From JAMWZF01 sp041628615 (GTDB lineage: Bacteria > Pseudomonadota > Alphaproteobacteria > Rhodobacterales > Rhodobacteraceae): 45,673 nucleotides of DNA. The notes below the pieces were generated by a model. It made no database searches. It was not told the origin of the DNA and was given only the letters and a program-made list of their open reading frames with translations. Where the stretch lies: contig JBFKOW010000004.1 of assembly GCA_041628615.1 (NCBI GenBank), forward strand, positions 1 through 45,673. The letters are read 5' to 3'. Shown here piece by piece: positions 8,225 to 16,926 of this stretch. The position numbers were made by a program, and so were the translations under genes. How positions within the stretch are numbered: position 1 is the first letter of the stretch; every line of letters starts with the position of its first letter.

Positions 8225-8701
8225 ATGGCAGCACTCCAAGTCTCGATCCTGATGCAACGGGACCTCCTCACCGGGTCCTGGTTCGTCGACTCGATCACGT
8301 CGAGCCGGGGGCCGATCCGCAACAAGACCTCCTTCCTGACCCCGATGCCCTTCGACATGGTGTTCGTCCCCGACCTCGTCCGGATGCTGGGCCGCTACCT
8401 GCCCACGCGGGCCGACCACCTGGTCCACAGCGTCGACCGGCTGACCTGTCCGGGCGTCGGCGTCGTGCTGGAGAAGGTGCGCATCATCGCCCAGCAGGCC
8501 TATTCCGGCGTCCAGTCGGTGACGGTCCGGGTGCAATGCGTGGTGGGCCGGCTGGCCGACCTGTTCCTGCCGAGCATCGCGCTGGACGCCGTCCCGGTGG
8601 CGGCGCCGGAGTCGCATTCGCACCGCCTCGCGCCCCCGGCGCCGCGCGACGACGCCGCCGCCCGGCCGGTGCCGCAGCGTCAATCGCTGCCCCGGGAGTA
8701 G
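8225..8701 (+). CDS. Conserved-looking small protein of unknown function
   Basis: A 158-residue protein not recognised as any family. The start is ATG 8225 with GAGGAA upstream. Residues 1-120 look like a folded domain (MAALQVSILMQRDLLTGSW, then PFDMVFVPDLVRMLGRYLP and QSVTVRVQCVVGRLADLFLP), while about 121-158 are Pro/Ala/Arg-rich and probably disordered. No signal peptide or membrane segment is seen. It ends five bases before the start of the EAL gene, so the two are probably co-transcribed, and a CtrA-like site lies just upstream. A role in cyclic-di-GMP or cell-cycle-linked signalling is suggested only by position. Normal codon use and good ribosome-binding sites on both genes argue that it is real. 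Confidence 0.7.
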   Translation: MAALQVSILMQRDLLTGSWFVDSITSSRGPIRNKTSFLTPMPFDMVFVPDLVRMLGRYLPTRADHLVHSVDRLTCPGVGVVLEKVRIIAQQAYSGVQSVTVRVQCVVGRLADLFLPSIALDAVPVAAPESHSHRLAPPAPRDDAAARPVPQRQSLPRE

Positions 8702-8706
8702 CCCGA

Positions 8707-10380
8707 TTGCCAACCGAAGCGTCACGAGCGACCGACGCGCCGGGCCCGAGCGCCGGCGGACGGCCCGCCGACCCGGCAACACCGGCCGCCGCAGTCGCAC
8801 TGCTCGCGGCGGACGGGACGATTCTCTGGGCGGATCCGGCCGCCGCCGCGCTGCTGGGCCGGGCCGGCGCCGATCTGGCCGGCGTCGCGCTCGACGACCT
8901 TGCCGGCGGCGCGGGCTGCGTCCTCGACCTGCCGCCATGGTCGGTGGTCCTCGAGGAGATCGGCGCAGCGGGGCAGTCGGCCGGCCATCGCGACGGGATG
9001 GCGGGGTCCTCCCGGGTGCGGGCGCGGATACTGCCGCTCGGTCCGCATGCTGACGGAAACCGGACCTATCTGCTCGAGGCCACGCCCGAGCTGCCGGCTG
9101 CGGGCCACCTCGGGTTCGACGCGGCGGCCTTGCGGATCCACACCTCCCTGGTCGGCGCCAACGATCCCGGCCCCGGGCTTTACGCCAGCCCGCAGGCCGT
9201 CGTCGCCATCAACGTCGACGGGCTCGGCGAGCTTGGCGAGAGGCACGGCCCCGAGGCCGAGCGGGACATGCTGCGCCACGTGGCCGAAGCGTTGCGCGAA
9301 GCGGTGCCGCCGGGCGAAACGCTGTTTCGCGCGGGACCGGCCGATTTCGTCGCCCTGCTCGCCGACGACGACAGCGTGTCCGAACTGCCCGACATCGCCG
9401 GCGCCATCGAGACCGCCATCGGACGGCCGTTCCGGTCCGGGACAAGGACCCACCGTGTCCGGGCCCGGGTCGGCGCGGCGCGGGGGACGGCCGGGGAAAG
9501 CGACCTCGGCACCCTGCTGCGGGCCGCCACGGCGGACATGGCCAAGGGGCCGCCCGCCCCGGGGGGCCGCCGGGGCCTCGCTGCTGCCGCCGCGTCGGTC
9601 CCGGCCCCCCCGGCCCCCCTGTCAACGCTGCTCCGCGACATCGACGAGGCGCTCGGGCCGGACGACCTGATCCCGCTCTACCAGCCCATCGTCGACATGC
9701 AGACCGGCGCATGCGTCGGCGCGGAAGCCCTCTGCCGGTGGCGCCACCCCGTCCGGGGCCTGCTGCAGCCGATGGATTTCATCCCGCTGGCGGAAAGCCA
9801 TGACCTCGTCTGGCGGATCGACACCTGCATGTTCGAGGCGATCTGCGCGCAGGTCGCCGACTGGCGGCAGGTCGGGTATCCGCCGGTGCCGATCAGCTTC
9901 AACCTGTCGGCCCGCACGCTGACCCGTCCCGACCTGACGCAGCGGCTCGAAGCCATCCTGCGGCACCACGATCTCGATCCGGCGCTGTTCTGCGCCGAGG
10001 TGACCGAGAGCAGCGCCCTGCAGGAGAGCGATGCCGGGCGCGACTGCGTGTTCGACCTGCACGCGCTGGGCATGGCGGTGGCGCTCGACGATTTCGGCAC
10101 CGGGTTCTCGTCGCTGTCGCTGCTGAAGATCCTGCCGGTCAGCCGGCTCAAGATCGACACCTCCTTCGTGCAGGAGATCCTCGACTGCGCCAAGGACCGC
10201 TCCATCGTCGAGGGGATCCTCGTGCTGTCGCGGCCGCTGGTCTCCTCGGTCGTGGTCGAAGGCATCGAGACGGCAGCACAGGCCGCGCTGCTCAGCGACA
10301 TGGGGGCCGGGCTCGGGCAGGGCTTCCATTTCGACCCGCCGCTGCCGGCCGCCGACTTCCGCGACCGCTGGTCGGCGTAG
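8707..10380 (+). CDS. PAS / degenerate GGDEF / EAL cyclic-di-GMP phosphodiesterase
   Basis: A 557-residue protein. TTG 8707 was chosen because GGGAG precedes it at good spacing and it follows the previous stop by five bases; the open frame extends further upstream only through the other gene. Residues about 25-140 resemble a PAS domain. Residues about 160-290 are a GGDEF fold whose signature has decayed to RAGPADF, so cyclase activity is not expected. Residues about 310-557 are an EAL domain with the key motifs LYQPIVD, EALCRWRHP, FNLSART, EVTES, ALDDFGTGFSSL, LKIDTSFVQ and VVVEGIET. These residues indicate an active phosphodiesterase that hydrolyses cyclic di-GMP to pGpG. A catalytically dead GGDEF often senses GTP or regulates the EAL (family knowledge). 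It probably shares a transcript with the preceding small gene. Confidence 0.92.
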   Translation: MPTEASRATDAPGPSAGGRPADPATPAAAVALLAADGTILWADPAAAALLGRAGADLAGVALDDLAGGAGCVLDLPPWSVVLEEIGAAGQSAGHRDGMAGSSRVRARILPLGPHADGNRTYLLEATPELPAAGHLGFDAAALRIHTSLVGANDPGPGLYASPQAVVAINVDGLGELGERHGPEAERDMLRHVAEALREAVPPGETLFRAGPADFVALLADDDSVSELPDIAGAIETAIGRPFRSGTRTHRVRARVGAARGTAGESDLGTLLRAATADMAKGPPAPGGRRGLAAAAASVPAPPAPLSTLLRDIDEALGPDDLIPLYQPIVDMQTGACVGAEALCRWRHPVRGLLQPMDFIPLAESHDLVWRIDTCMFEAICAQVADWRQVGYPPVPISFNLSARTLTRPDLTQRLEAILRHHDLDPALFCAEVTESSALQESDAGRDCVFDLHALGMAVALDDFGTGFSSLSLLKILPVSRLKIDTSFVQEILDCAKDRSIVEGILVLSRPLVSSVVVEGIETAAQAALLSDMGAGLGQGFHFDPPLPAADFRDRWSA

Positions 10381-10534
10381 CGGGGGGGGCCGGCCGGTCC
10401 GGGCCGCCAGGGGGACGCGACATCCGCCGCGCGGCCGCCGTCGGCAACGCCCGGTCTTGTGCCGGTCGCGACAAACCCTTCTGGTAGGCGGAGCGTGACG
10501 AGAACGCGCGGGGTCAGCGGAGCGAGGCCGCAGC

Positions 10535-11926
10535 TTGTCGACGATTGCCGGCACCGACCGACTGGCGGGCCTCACCACGGCGGCCCTGCTGATCGCCGCG
10601 GCGCAGGCGCCGCTGGGGTCCACGCTGATCGCCGTGGCGCTGCCCTCCATCGGCGCGGGGATCGGGTCGGACCTGGTGCTGATCACCGGCCTGCTCGTCA
10701 CCGGCTACCTGGTGGTGAACGTCGTCTGCCAGGGACCGGCCGGAAAGATCAGCGACCTTGTCGGCCACGCGCGCGTCCTGCGGACGGGGATCGTCCTCTA
10801 CGCGCTGGGCGCGGTCTGCGGACTGCTGGCCCCGGGCGCCGGACTTCTCTTTGTCTCGCGCTGCATGATGGCCGCCGCCGGGGCGTTTGTGGTTCCGGCG
10901 ACCATGGCGCTCCTGCGCCTGCATGTCCCGCCGGCGCGGCGCGGCCGGGTCTTCGGGCTGTTCGGCGCCACCATGGGGATCGCGGCCGCCTCGGGGCCGG
11001 CGCTCGGCGGCGAGATCGTCAGCCAGTTCGGCTGGCGGGCGGTCTTCCTCGCGAACCTGCCGTTTCTCGCGATATCGGCACTCCTCCTGCACGCGTTTCC
11101 CGTCCCGCGGCGCGCGTCCCCGGTCCCGGTTTCCGCAAGCGGCCTGGCCCGGCGGCTCGACGGGCCGGGGATCGGCCTGCTGGCGCTGGCGCTGGGCCTG
11201 CTGATCTGGGCCAGCCGGCTTGACGGCACCGCCTTCGCCGCCGCGCTCGTCCTCGCGGGCCTGGCCGGGGCGGCGTTCGCGCTCTGGGAGACGCGCACGG
11301 GGGCGCCGGTCTTCGATCCGCGTCTCTTCCGCCTGCCCGCCTTCGCGGCGGGGACCCTGATCATCGCCCTGCAGAACTTCGCCATGTACGGGCTGCTGTT
11401 CCAGTTGCCGCAGTTCTTCTCGGTGTTCCGAGGGGCCGACCCCCGCGACATCGGCTACATGCTGTTCTGCATGATGGTCGGCATGGTCGCCGCCGCCCCG
11501 GTGGGCGGGCAGCTGGCCGACAGGGTCGGCGCGCGGCGCGCGGCGCTGTTCGGGGCCGTCGTGCTGCTCGCCGGCATGGCGCTGCTGTGGCGGCTCGGCC
11601 GGTTCGATGCGCCCGCGGATGCGATCCCGGCGCTCCTGATCCTCGGCCTCGGCCTCGGGCTCTGCAACGCACCCGCGCAGTCCGCGTCGATGGGCGCGGT
11701 CGATCCGGATCGGGCGGGCATGGCCGCCGGGGTCAGCTCCACCATGCGCTATCTCGGCGGCATTCTGAGCATCCTGGTTCTCGGCGGGGTGCTGGGCAGC
11801 GACGACGCGGTCAGCATCGCGCGGCACGAGATAATGATCGGACTGTTCACCGCTGCGATCGCGGGGTCCATGCTGCTCGGTCTGCGCCTGCCCGGTGCCG
11901 ACAGGCCGGCCGGGCAGCCGGACTGA
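10535..11926 (+). CDS. MFS drug exporter, DHA2 (14-TM) type
   Basis: A 463-residue membrane protein. The start is TTG 10535 with AGCGAGG upstream. It is rich in hydrophobic segments, enough for about 14 helices as in the DHA2 family of proton-coupled multidrug exporters. Visible signatures are the motif-C-like GPALGGEIVSQFGWRAVFLANLP around residues 150-175 and the early LGSTLIAVALPSIGAGIG, equivalent to the family segment at the end of TM1. It stands 136 bp before the split phosphotransferase genes on the same strand, so export and chemical inactivation of a common drug or metabolite is a reasonable reading. Substrate specificity cannot be told from sequence. The 154 bp before it (10381-10534) hold no recognisable gene or terminator. 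Confidence 0.9.
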   Translation: MSTIAGTDRLAGLTTAALLIAAAQAPLGSTLIAVALPSIGAGIGSDLVLITGLLVTGYLVVNVVCQGPAGKISDLVGHARVLRTGIVLYALGAVCGLLAPGAGLLFVSRCMMAAAGAFVVPATMALLRLHVPPARRGRVFGLFGATMGIAAASGPALGGEIVSQFGWRAVFLANLPFLAISALLLHAFPVPRRASPVPVSASGLARRLDGPGIGLLALALGLLIWASRLDGTAFAAALVLAGLAGAAFALWETRTGAPVFDPRLFRLPAFAAGTLIIALQNFAMYGLLFQLPQFFSVFRGADPRDIGYMLFCMMVGMVAAAPVGGQLADRVGARRAALFGAVVLLAGMALLWRLGRFDAPADAIPALLILGLGLGLCNAPAQSASMGAVDPDRAGMAAGVSSTMRYLGGILSILVLGGVLGSDDAVSIARHEIMIGLFTAAIAGSMLLGLRLPGADRPAGQPD

Positions 11927-12062
11927 CCGGTTTCCCCCGGGGCGACAGGACCGCAATGCGGCGGCAGATGTTTCTATGTCGGTTTCGTGATCTCTGGTAC
12001 CTTGGGGGCTTGGACCGGTTTCAGGCGTCCTGCCTGACAGACCGTTGTTAAGGGGGGACCAC

Positions 12063-13709
12063 ATGACCATCGCATCGCCGCAGGAGTTGCCGGAATTCGC
12101 GCCGCCGGGTCCGGGATCGTGGTCCATCGACGTGGCGCATTTCCCGCGTCCGGTCTCCCGTTTCCAGACCGAGATCCATCCGCAGGGCATCGCGCGAGGC
12201 TTTCTCGACTGCGCCCGCCGCTACGGGCTCCTGATCGACACGCTCGACTTCCGGTTCGTGAACGGCTTCGCCTATTCCTCGGTGGTGCCCGCGCCCGACG
12301 ATGAAGTGCCCGACCGGTTCAGGGCGGCCGAGGGCGTCTTTCGCGACAAGCTCTGGCGGACCGATCTCGAGCGCTGGGACAGCGAGGTGAAGCCTGCCGC
12401 GATCAAGACGCACCGGGCGCTGCTCGCGGTCGACCCGGACGGCCTGTCCGACGCGGACCTGATCGCCTATGTCGAACGCTGCCGGGACAACCTGCTGCGC
12501 ATGGTCGAGCAGCACCACACCTTCAACCTCGCGGCGCTGCTTCCGGTCGGCGATTTCATGGCCCATGTCGGACAGTGGACCGAGGTGCCGATGGGCGAAG
12601 CCCTCGCCCTGACGCGCGGCGCCGCCCCGGAATCCGCCGGCATCTTCGAGGAGATCGACGACCTGGCCGAGGCGATCCGGCAAAGCCCGGCCGCGCGCGG
12701 CATCCTCGCGTCGGACGACGACGGCGGGCGCATCCTCGACCGCCTCGCGGACGCGCCGGACGGCGTGGGGGCGGCGACCAGGGCCTATCTCGGCGTGGTT
12801 GGCGACAGGCTTCTCAACAGTCTCGACACCGGCCAGCCGAGGGCCATCGAGGTGCCCGACGCCCTCGTCGCGCGGATCCGGCTGGCCGTCGACGGCAAGG
12901 CGCAGGAGGCCGCCCGCGTGCCGGAGGAAGAGGTCGCCAGGCTGCGTGACACGATCCCGCAGGAACACCGCGCCACGTTTGACGAGATGCTGGAGGAAGT
13001 CAGGACGATGTCCCGCCTTCGGGACGAGCGCGGCTTCTATTCCGACATCTGGGCGGGGGGCGTCATGCGCCGGGCCCTGCTGGCCGCCGGAGCGAGGCTG
13101 GTCGCCAGGGGCCGGCTGGAGGCGCCCGAGCATCTGGTCGAGGGCAGCCATGCGGAGGTCCTGGACCTGCTGCGCGGGACCGGCGGCCCCAGCGCCTCGG
13201 AACTCGCCGCGCGGGCGCGGTATCGCCAGACCCACCGGGCCGAGGACGCGCCGGCGCAGCTCGGCGATCCGCCGTCGCCGCCGCCGCCCATGGATGGCCT
13301 GCCGCCCTTCGTCCGGCGGGTGATGACCGCACTGGGCACGGCGATCCAGTCGCTTGGCACCGGCCCCGCGATCGAAGGCGGATCGGAGGTGCTCCGGGGG
13401 ATCGGCGCCAGCCCCGGAACCTACACCGGGACCGCGCGGGTGGTCACCGGGCCCGAGGACCTCGCCCGCCTGAAGCGCGGCGACGTGCTTGTCGCCCCGG
13501 CGACGACGGATTCCTTCAACATCGTTCTTCCCCTGCTCGGGGGCATCGTCACCAATGCGGGGGGGCTGCTGTCCCACGCCGCCATCGTCGGCCGCGAATA
13601 CGGCATCCCGTCGGTCGTCGGCACGCGCAGGGCCACCGAGGTCATCGCCGATGGCGCGCGCGTGACCGTGAACGGAACCGCCGGCGAAGTCACCACCGCC
13701 GCCGGATGA
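12063..13709 (+). CDS. PEP-utilising-enzyme phosphohistidine domain protein (RPH/PEP-synthase-like, lacks ATP-binding domain)
   Basis: A 548-residue protein. ATG 12063 follows AAGGGGGGACC. Residues about 1-430 are a mostly helical region comparable in size and placement to the central substrate-binding domain of rifampicin phosphotransferase. Residues about 445-548 are a swivelling phosphohistidine domain: GIGASPGTYTGTARVV, then GDVLVAPATTDSFNIVLP, then GGLLSHAAIVGREYGIP with the expected catalytic His505. The N-terminal ATP-grasp half found in PEP synthase, PPDK and RPH is missing and is encoded by the next gene, which overlaps this stop by four bases (ATGA 13706-13709). The pair should reconstitute an ATP-dependent dikinase or phosphotransferase that moves a phosphate via the histidine to an acceptor. 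Acceptor unknown; an antibiotic is plausible beside a drug exporter. Confidence 0.85.
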   Translation: MTIASPQELPEFAPPGPGSWSIDVAHFPRPVSRFQTEIHPQGIARGFLDCARRYGLLIDTLDFRFVNGFAYSSVVPAPDDEVPDRFRAAEGVFRDKLWRTDLERWDSEVKPAAIKTHRALLAVDPDGLSDADLIAYVERCRDNLLRMVEQHHTFNLAALLPVGDFMAHVGQWTEVPMGEALALTRGAAPESAGIFEEIDDLAEAIRQSPAARGILASDDDGGRILDRLADAPDGVGAATRAYLGVVGDRLLNSLDTGQPRAIEVPDALVARIRLAVDGKAQEAARVPEEEVARLRDTIPQEHRATFDEMLEEVRTMSRLRDERGFYSDIWAGGVMRRALLAAGARLVARGRLEAPEHLVEGSHAEVLDLLRGTGGPSASELAARARYRQTHRAEDAPAQLGDPPSPPPPMDGLPPFVRRVMTALGTAIQSLGTGPAIEGGSEVLRGIGASPGTYTGTARVVTGPEDLARLKRGDVLVAPATTDSFNIVLPLLGGIVTNAGGLLSHAAIVGREYGIPSVVGTRRATEVIADGARVTVNGTAGEVTTAAG

Positions 13710-14518
13710 AACCGGTTCCGCTGTCTTCGGCCTTCGACGAGCCGCATTACGGCGGCAAGGCCGTCCAGCTCGGCGCGGCGATCCGCGGCGGGCTGCCCGT
13801 GCCGGAAGGCTTCGCCCTTGGCACCGCCTTCGTGGAACTAGCCGTATCCGGCGACCCGGCGGCCCGCGCCGAGGTGGAGGACCTCTGCGCACGGCTGCCG
13901 GGCTGCGTGGCGGTCAGGTCCTCCGCCGTGGGCGAGGATTCGACCGCGGCCAGCTTTGCCGGACAGCACGCGACCATTCTCAACGCCATCGGCCCCGACG
14001 CGGTGATGGAGGCGATCGCCGCCGTCCGGCAATCGGCGCACACGGATGCGGCGCGGGCCTACCGGAGTCGGGTGAACGCTGGCGCCGAGATCCGGATGGG
14101 CGTGGTGGTCCAGAGGCTGGTGGCGGCGGATGTGGCCGGCGTGCTGTTCACCTGCAACCCGGTGACCGGACGGGCGGAACTCGTCGTCGAAGCCTCCTGG
14201 GGCCTCGGCGAGGCCGTCGTCCAGGGGCTGGTGATCCCGGATTCCTATCGTCTCGACCCGGCGGGCGGCCTGCTCGAACAGCGGCCCGGCCACAAGACGA
14301 TCCGGATCCGGCGCCTGCCCGACGGCGGAACCGCGACCGAGGAAATCAGCGGGCACCTCGTCGAGCGGGCCTGCCTCGACGCCGGGAAACTGGCCGCCCT
14401 GCACCGACTCGCCGAGACCTGCGGCGGCGTGTTCGGCGCGGGCCCGCACGACATCGAGTGGGCCTTCGAGGGCGACGCCTTGTTTCTGCTGCAGCGCCGG
14501 CCCGTCACCACGGCCTAG
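13706..14518 (+). CDS. PEP/pyruvate-binding ATP-grasp domain protein (partner of preceding gene)
   Basis: A 270-residue stand-alone N-terminal domain of the PPDK/PEP synthase/RPH type. The start is ATG 13706, overlapping the previous stop (translational coupling). Family motifs are in order: YGGKAVQLGAAIRGGLPVPEGF, CVAVRSSAVGEDSTAASFAGQ (the RSS nucleotide loop), MGVVVQRLVAADVAGVLFTCNPVTG, VVEASWGLGEAVVQGLVIPDSY, and the terminal HDIEWAFEGDALFLLQRRPV with the metal/ATP-binding Glu and Gln. It is shorter than the usual 310-330 residues because the segment between the first two motifs is reduced. It would bind ATP and phosphorylate the histidine of its partner in trans. Together the two proteins total 818 residues, close to the roughly 860 of single-chain RPH. 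Confidence 0.87.
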   Translation: MKPVPLSSAFDEPHYGGKAVQLGAAIRGGLPVPEGFALGTAFVELAVSGDPAARAEVEDLCARLPGCVAVRSSAVGEDSTAASFAGQHATILNAIGPDAVMEAIAAVRQSAHTDAARAYRSRVNAGAEIRMGVVVQRLVAADVAGVLFTCNPVTGRAELVVEASWGLGEAVVQGLVIPDSYRLDPAGGLLEQRPGHKTIRIRRLPDGGTATEEISGHLVERACLDAGKLAALHRLAETCGGVFGAGPHDIEWAFEGDALFLLQRRPVTTA

Positions 14519-14693
14519 GCGCGCCCCGCGGCGGTCAGGCACGCGCGGGGGCTACGGTCGGAGGTCGCTCGATCCGGGCGGCCGTTCCCCTTTCGGGCGG
14601 GTGACCGGCCGGACCGGCCCGGGCCGCAGCGGTTGACATTGCCGGCCGGACCCTCGCTGCTGTCGGTCGACCGCGTCGAACCCGCTATCGCAC

Positions 14694-16643
14694 ATGACCC
14701 GTCTTCGATCCCTTCCGGCCTGCCTCTGTCTCGTCGTCCTGCTTGCGGCGGAACCGCTGGCGCAGGCGCAGTCGGCGGCGCCCGGTCCGCTTCCGCTGGA
14801 GGGGGAAACGAGCGCCGACGGCAGCACGGTCACCCTGACCTGGCCGCGGGCGGAACGCCAGATCACCGGCCTGGTGCAGGTCAACCGCCGGGTGCTTGGC
14901 GACACCGGGCCCGGAAGCTGGCGCCCCATCGGGCCGCCGCGGCCGACCGCGTTCTGGCGTGACACCAACGTCCCGAGCGGCACCGCGTTCGAGTATCAGG
15001 TGATCCGGCGCCAGGGAGACATCGTCGATGCCGGCTACTGGATCGCGGGCCGCGAGGTTCCGGCCCGCGCCGAACGCGGCGTGGCGCTTCTGGTGGTGGA
15101 CGAGGAGATCGCGGAAGGCATCGGACTCCACCTCGACCGCTTCCGCCGCGATCTCGTCGGATCGGGATGGACGGTCATCGAAAGCCGGGCGCCGAGGCAC
15201 GCCGCCAGCGACGGGTGGCGCAATCTCGCGGCCGCGACGGCGATCCGCGGCTGGATCATCGAGCAGGTGGCGCGGGACCCGTTCGCCGACCACGCGCTCG
15301 TCCTCGTGGGCCATGTCCCGGTGCTTCGCAGCGGGCAGGCCGCCCCCGATGGCCACGAGGCGCGGCCCCATCCCACCGACACCGTCTACGCGGATGTCGA
15401 TGGCCGGTGGAGGGCCAGCCGCGACGGTCTCCTCCTGCACAATTCGGTCCCGGGCGACGGCATCGAACTGCAGGTCGGACGCATCGATTTCGCGCCGATG
15501 GCGGCCGGTGACAGGGTGCGCGAGATCCGCCTGCTGCAGCAGTATTTCGACAAGAACCACCATTGGCGGCACGGGCTCATGGGGGATCCGAGGACCGCCT
15601 ATGCGGGGCACCAAATGCTCGCGGTCGAGGAACACGGGCTCTACAACCTCGTCGGCGCCGGGGCCGTCGCCCAGTCCGGCCACCATTACACGGAGCCCGG
15701 CGCGACGGAGGCGTGGCTGTGGGGCGTCGACTTCGGCAGCCGGCACTTCGACGACTACTTCGAGGCCGGCGGCGGAAGCTCGGGCCGGTCGGTCTTCGCG
15801 ATCAACTTCGGCAGCTACAAGCAGATGTTCGACGATCCACGCAACGCGATGGTGGCCCTGCTCGCACAGCCCTGGACCACCGTGGCCGTGGGCTGGGGCG
15901 GGCGTCCGGCCTGGCGGCTTCACCTGATGGCGCTGGGCGGGACGATCGGCGAGGTCCACCGGAGGACCGTCAACAACGGGCCGGCGGACGGGGACTATCC
16001 CGACGCCTTCGAATACTTCCCGACCGGGAACCACGTCTTCCGCGTGCCGGTCTGGGTCAACCTGCTCGGCGATCCGACCCTCGCCGCCTACCCGCTGGCG
16101 CCGCCGGTCGCGCCGACGCTGCGGCTGTCCGGCGACACCGGGTTCCTCGACTGGGGGATGTCTCCGGACCCGGATGTCCAGGGATACCGGGTCTTCGAGG
16201 TGGTCGGGGACGGCAGCCGCGCCCATCCGCTCGACGCCCGGGCCCCGACCGGAACCGCCGCGCTGACCTTCGGGACCGCCGGCGGGGCGGCGGGCGTCTT
16301 CCTGCTGCGCGCGTTCGGCCTGAAGGAGACCCCAGCCGGGTCGTTCCAGACCTATTCGCAGGGCGCCTACGTGTCGGCGGGCGCCGCGCCGCTGCCCGAA
16401 ACGGTCACGGTCGCGGCCGAACCCGGCGCGGAGGTCTTCGTTCCGATGCACCAGATGGCGGACGGCCGCAGCCTCCTGATCTCGGTCGTCCGCCCGCCGG
16501 AAACCGGACGCCTCACGCCCGAGACCGGGGGCTGGCGCTACACGCCCGCCGCCGGCGCGGCGGCCCGGCGCGTTGTCCTGCCGATCACGGTCTTCGACGG
16601 CACGGCTTCCCGATCCGCCAGCCTCGTCATCCTGCCGGACTGA
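14694..16643 (+). CDS. Secreted FN3 / gingipain-fold-like protein of unknown activity
   Basis: A 649-residue exported protein. ATG 14694 gives a signal peptide (MTRLRSLP, hydrophobic core, AQA cleavage near residue 26), but no clear ribosome-binding site precedes it. Residues about 35-125 look like a fibronectin-III fold (TSADGSTVTLTWPRA ... FEYQVIRRQGD). Residues about 130-450 resemble the C25/gingipain-like fold of secreted proteins, with ALVLVGHVPVLRSGQ, APDGHEARPHPTDTVYADVDG and the typical closing WVNLLGDPTLAAY. A second FN3-like stretch (LDWGMSPDPDVQGYRVFEV) and an Ig/cadherin-like end (GGWRYTPAAG) follow. The mature chain contains no cysteine, so it cannot be a cysteine protease like gingipain. 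Function unknown; the adhesive domain layout suggests a surface or secreted role. Confidence 0.72.
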   Translation: MTRLRSLPACLCLVVLLAAEPLAQAQSAAPGPLPLEGETSADGSTVTLTWPRAERQITGLVQVNRRVLGDTGPGSWRPIGPPRPTAFWRDTNVPSGTAFEYQVIRRQGDIVDAGYWIAGREVPARAERGVALLVVDEEIAEGIGLHLDRFRRDLVGSGWTVIESRAPRHAASDGWRNLAAATAIRGWIIEQVARDPFADHALVLVGHVPVLRSGQAAPDGHEARPHPTDTVYADVDGRWRASRDGLLLHNSVPGDGIELQVGRIDFAPMAAGDRVREIRLLQQYFDKNHHWRHGLMGDPRTAYAGHQMLAVEEHGLYNLVGAGAVAQSGHHYTEPGATEAWLWGVDFGSRHFDDYFEAGGGSSGRSVFAINFGSYKQMFDDPRNAMVALLAQPWTTVAVGWGGRPAWRLHLMALGGTIGEVHRRTVNNGPADGDYPDAFEYFPTGNHVFRVPVWVNLLGDPTLAAYPLAPPVAPTLRLSGDTGFLDWGMSPDPDVQGYRVFEVVGDGSRAHPLDARAPTGTAALTFGTAGGAAGVFLLRAFGLKETPAGSFQTYSQGAYVSAGAAPLPETVTVAAEPGAEVFVPMHQMADGRSLLISVVRPPETGRLTPETGGWRYTPAAGAAARRVVLPITVFDGTASRSASLVILPD

Positions 16644-16926
16644 CATCGGCGCGGCCCGCGCGCGGCCGGAAATGCCGCTTGACGCCGGGTCCGGTCGCCC
16701 GCGCGGGCAGCTTTCTCTTGGCTGCGGCCCCCAGTTGTGATCCGCTTGCGGCACTTTCTATGGGCCCCCGGGTCTGCGGATGAGTCGCTGCAGTCCCGCC
16801 GGGGGCCGGCCGCGTTCCGACCGCCGCCGCCGCGCTGTCCCGGGTCCAAGGAACCGGACGCGCCCCGGCCGACGGCAGCAGGCGGCCAAATCAACAATAA
16901 AGACTCGAGTCCAAGGGAGACCAATC

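Noticed and set aside
8536..8706. Upstream extension of the EAL gene overlapping the small gene
   Set aside because: A TTG at 8707 with GGGAG upstream fits better; the extension is Arg/Pro-rich and antagonistic to the small gene's coding frame.
14633..14660. Perfect TTGACA at 14633-14638 as a promoter for the secreted protein
   Set aside because: No acceptable -10 hexamer at 16-18 bp; a lone hexamer is too weak.
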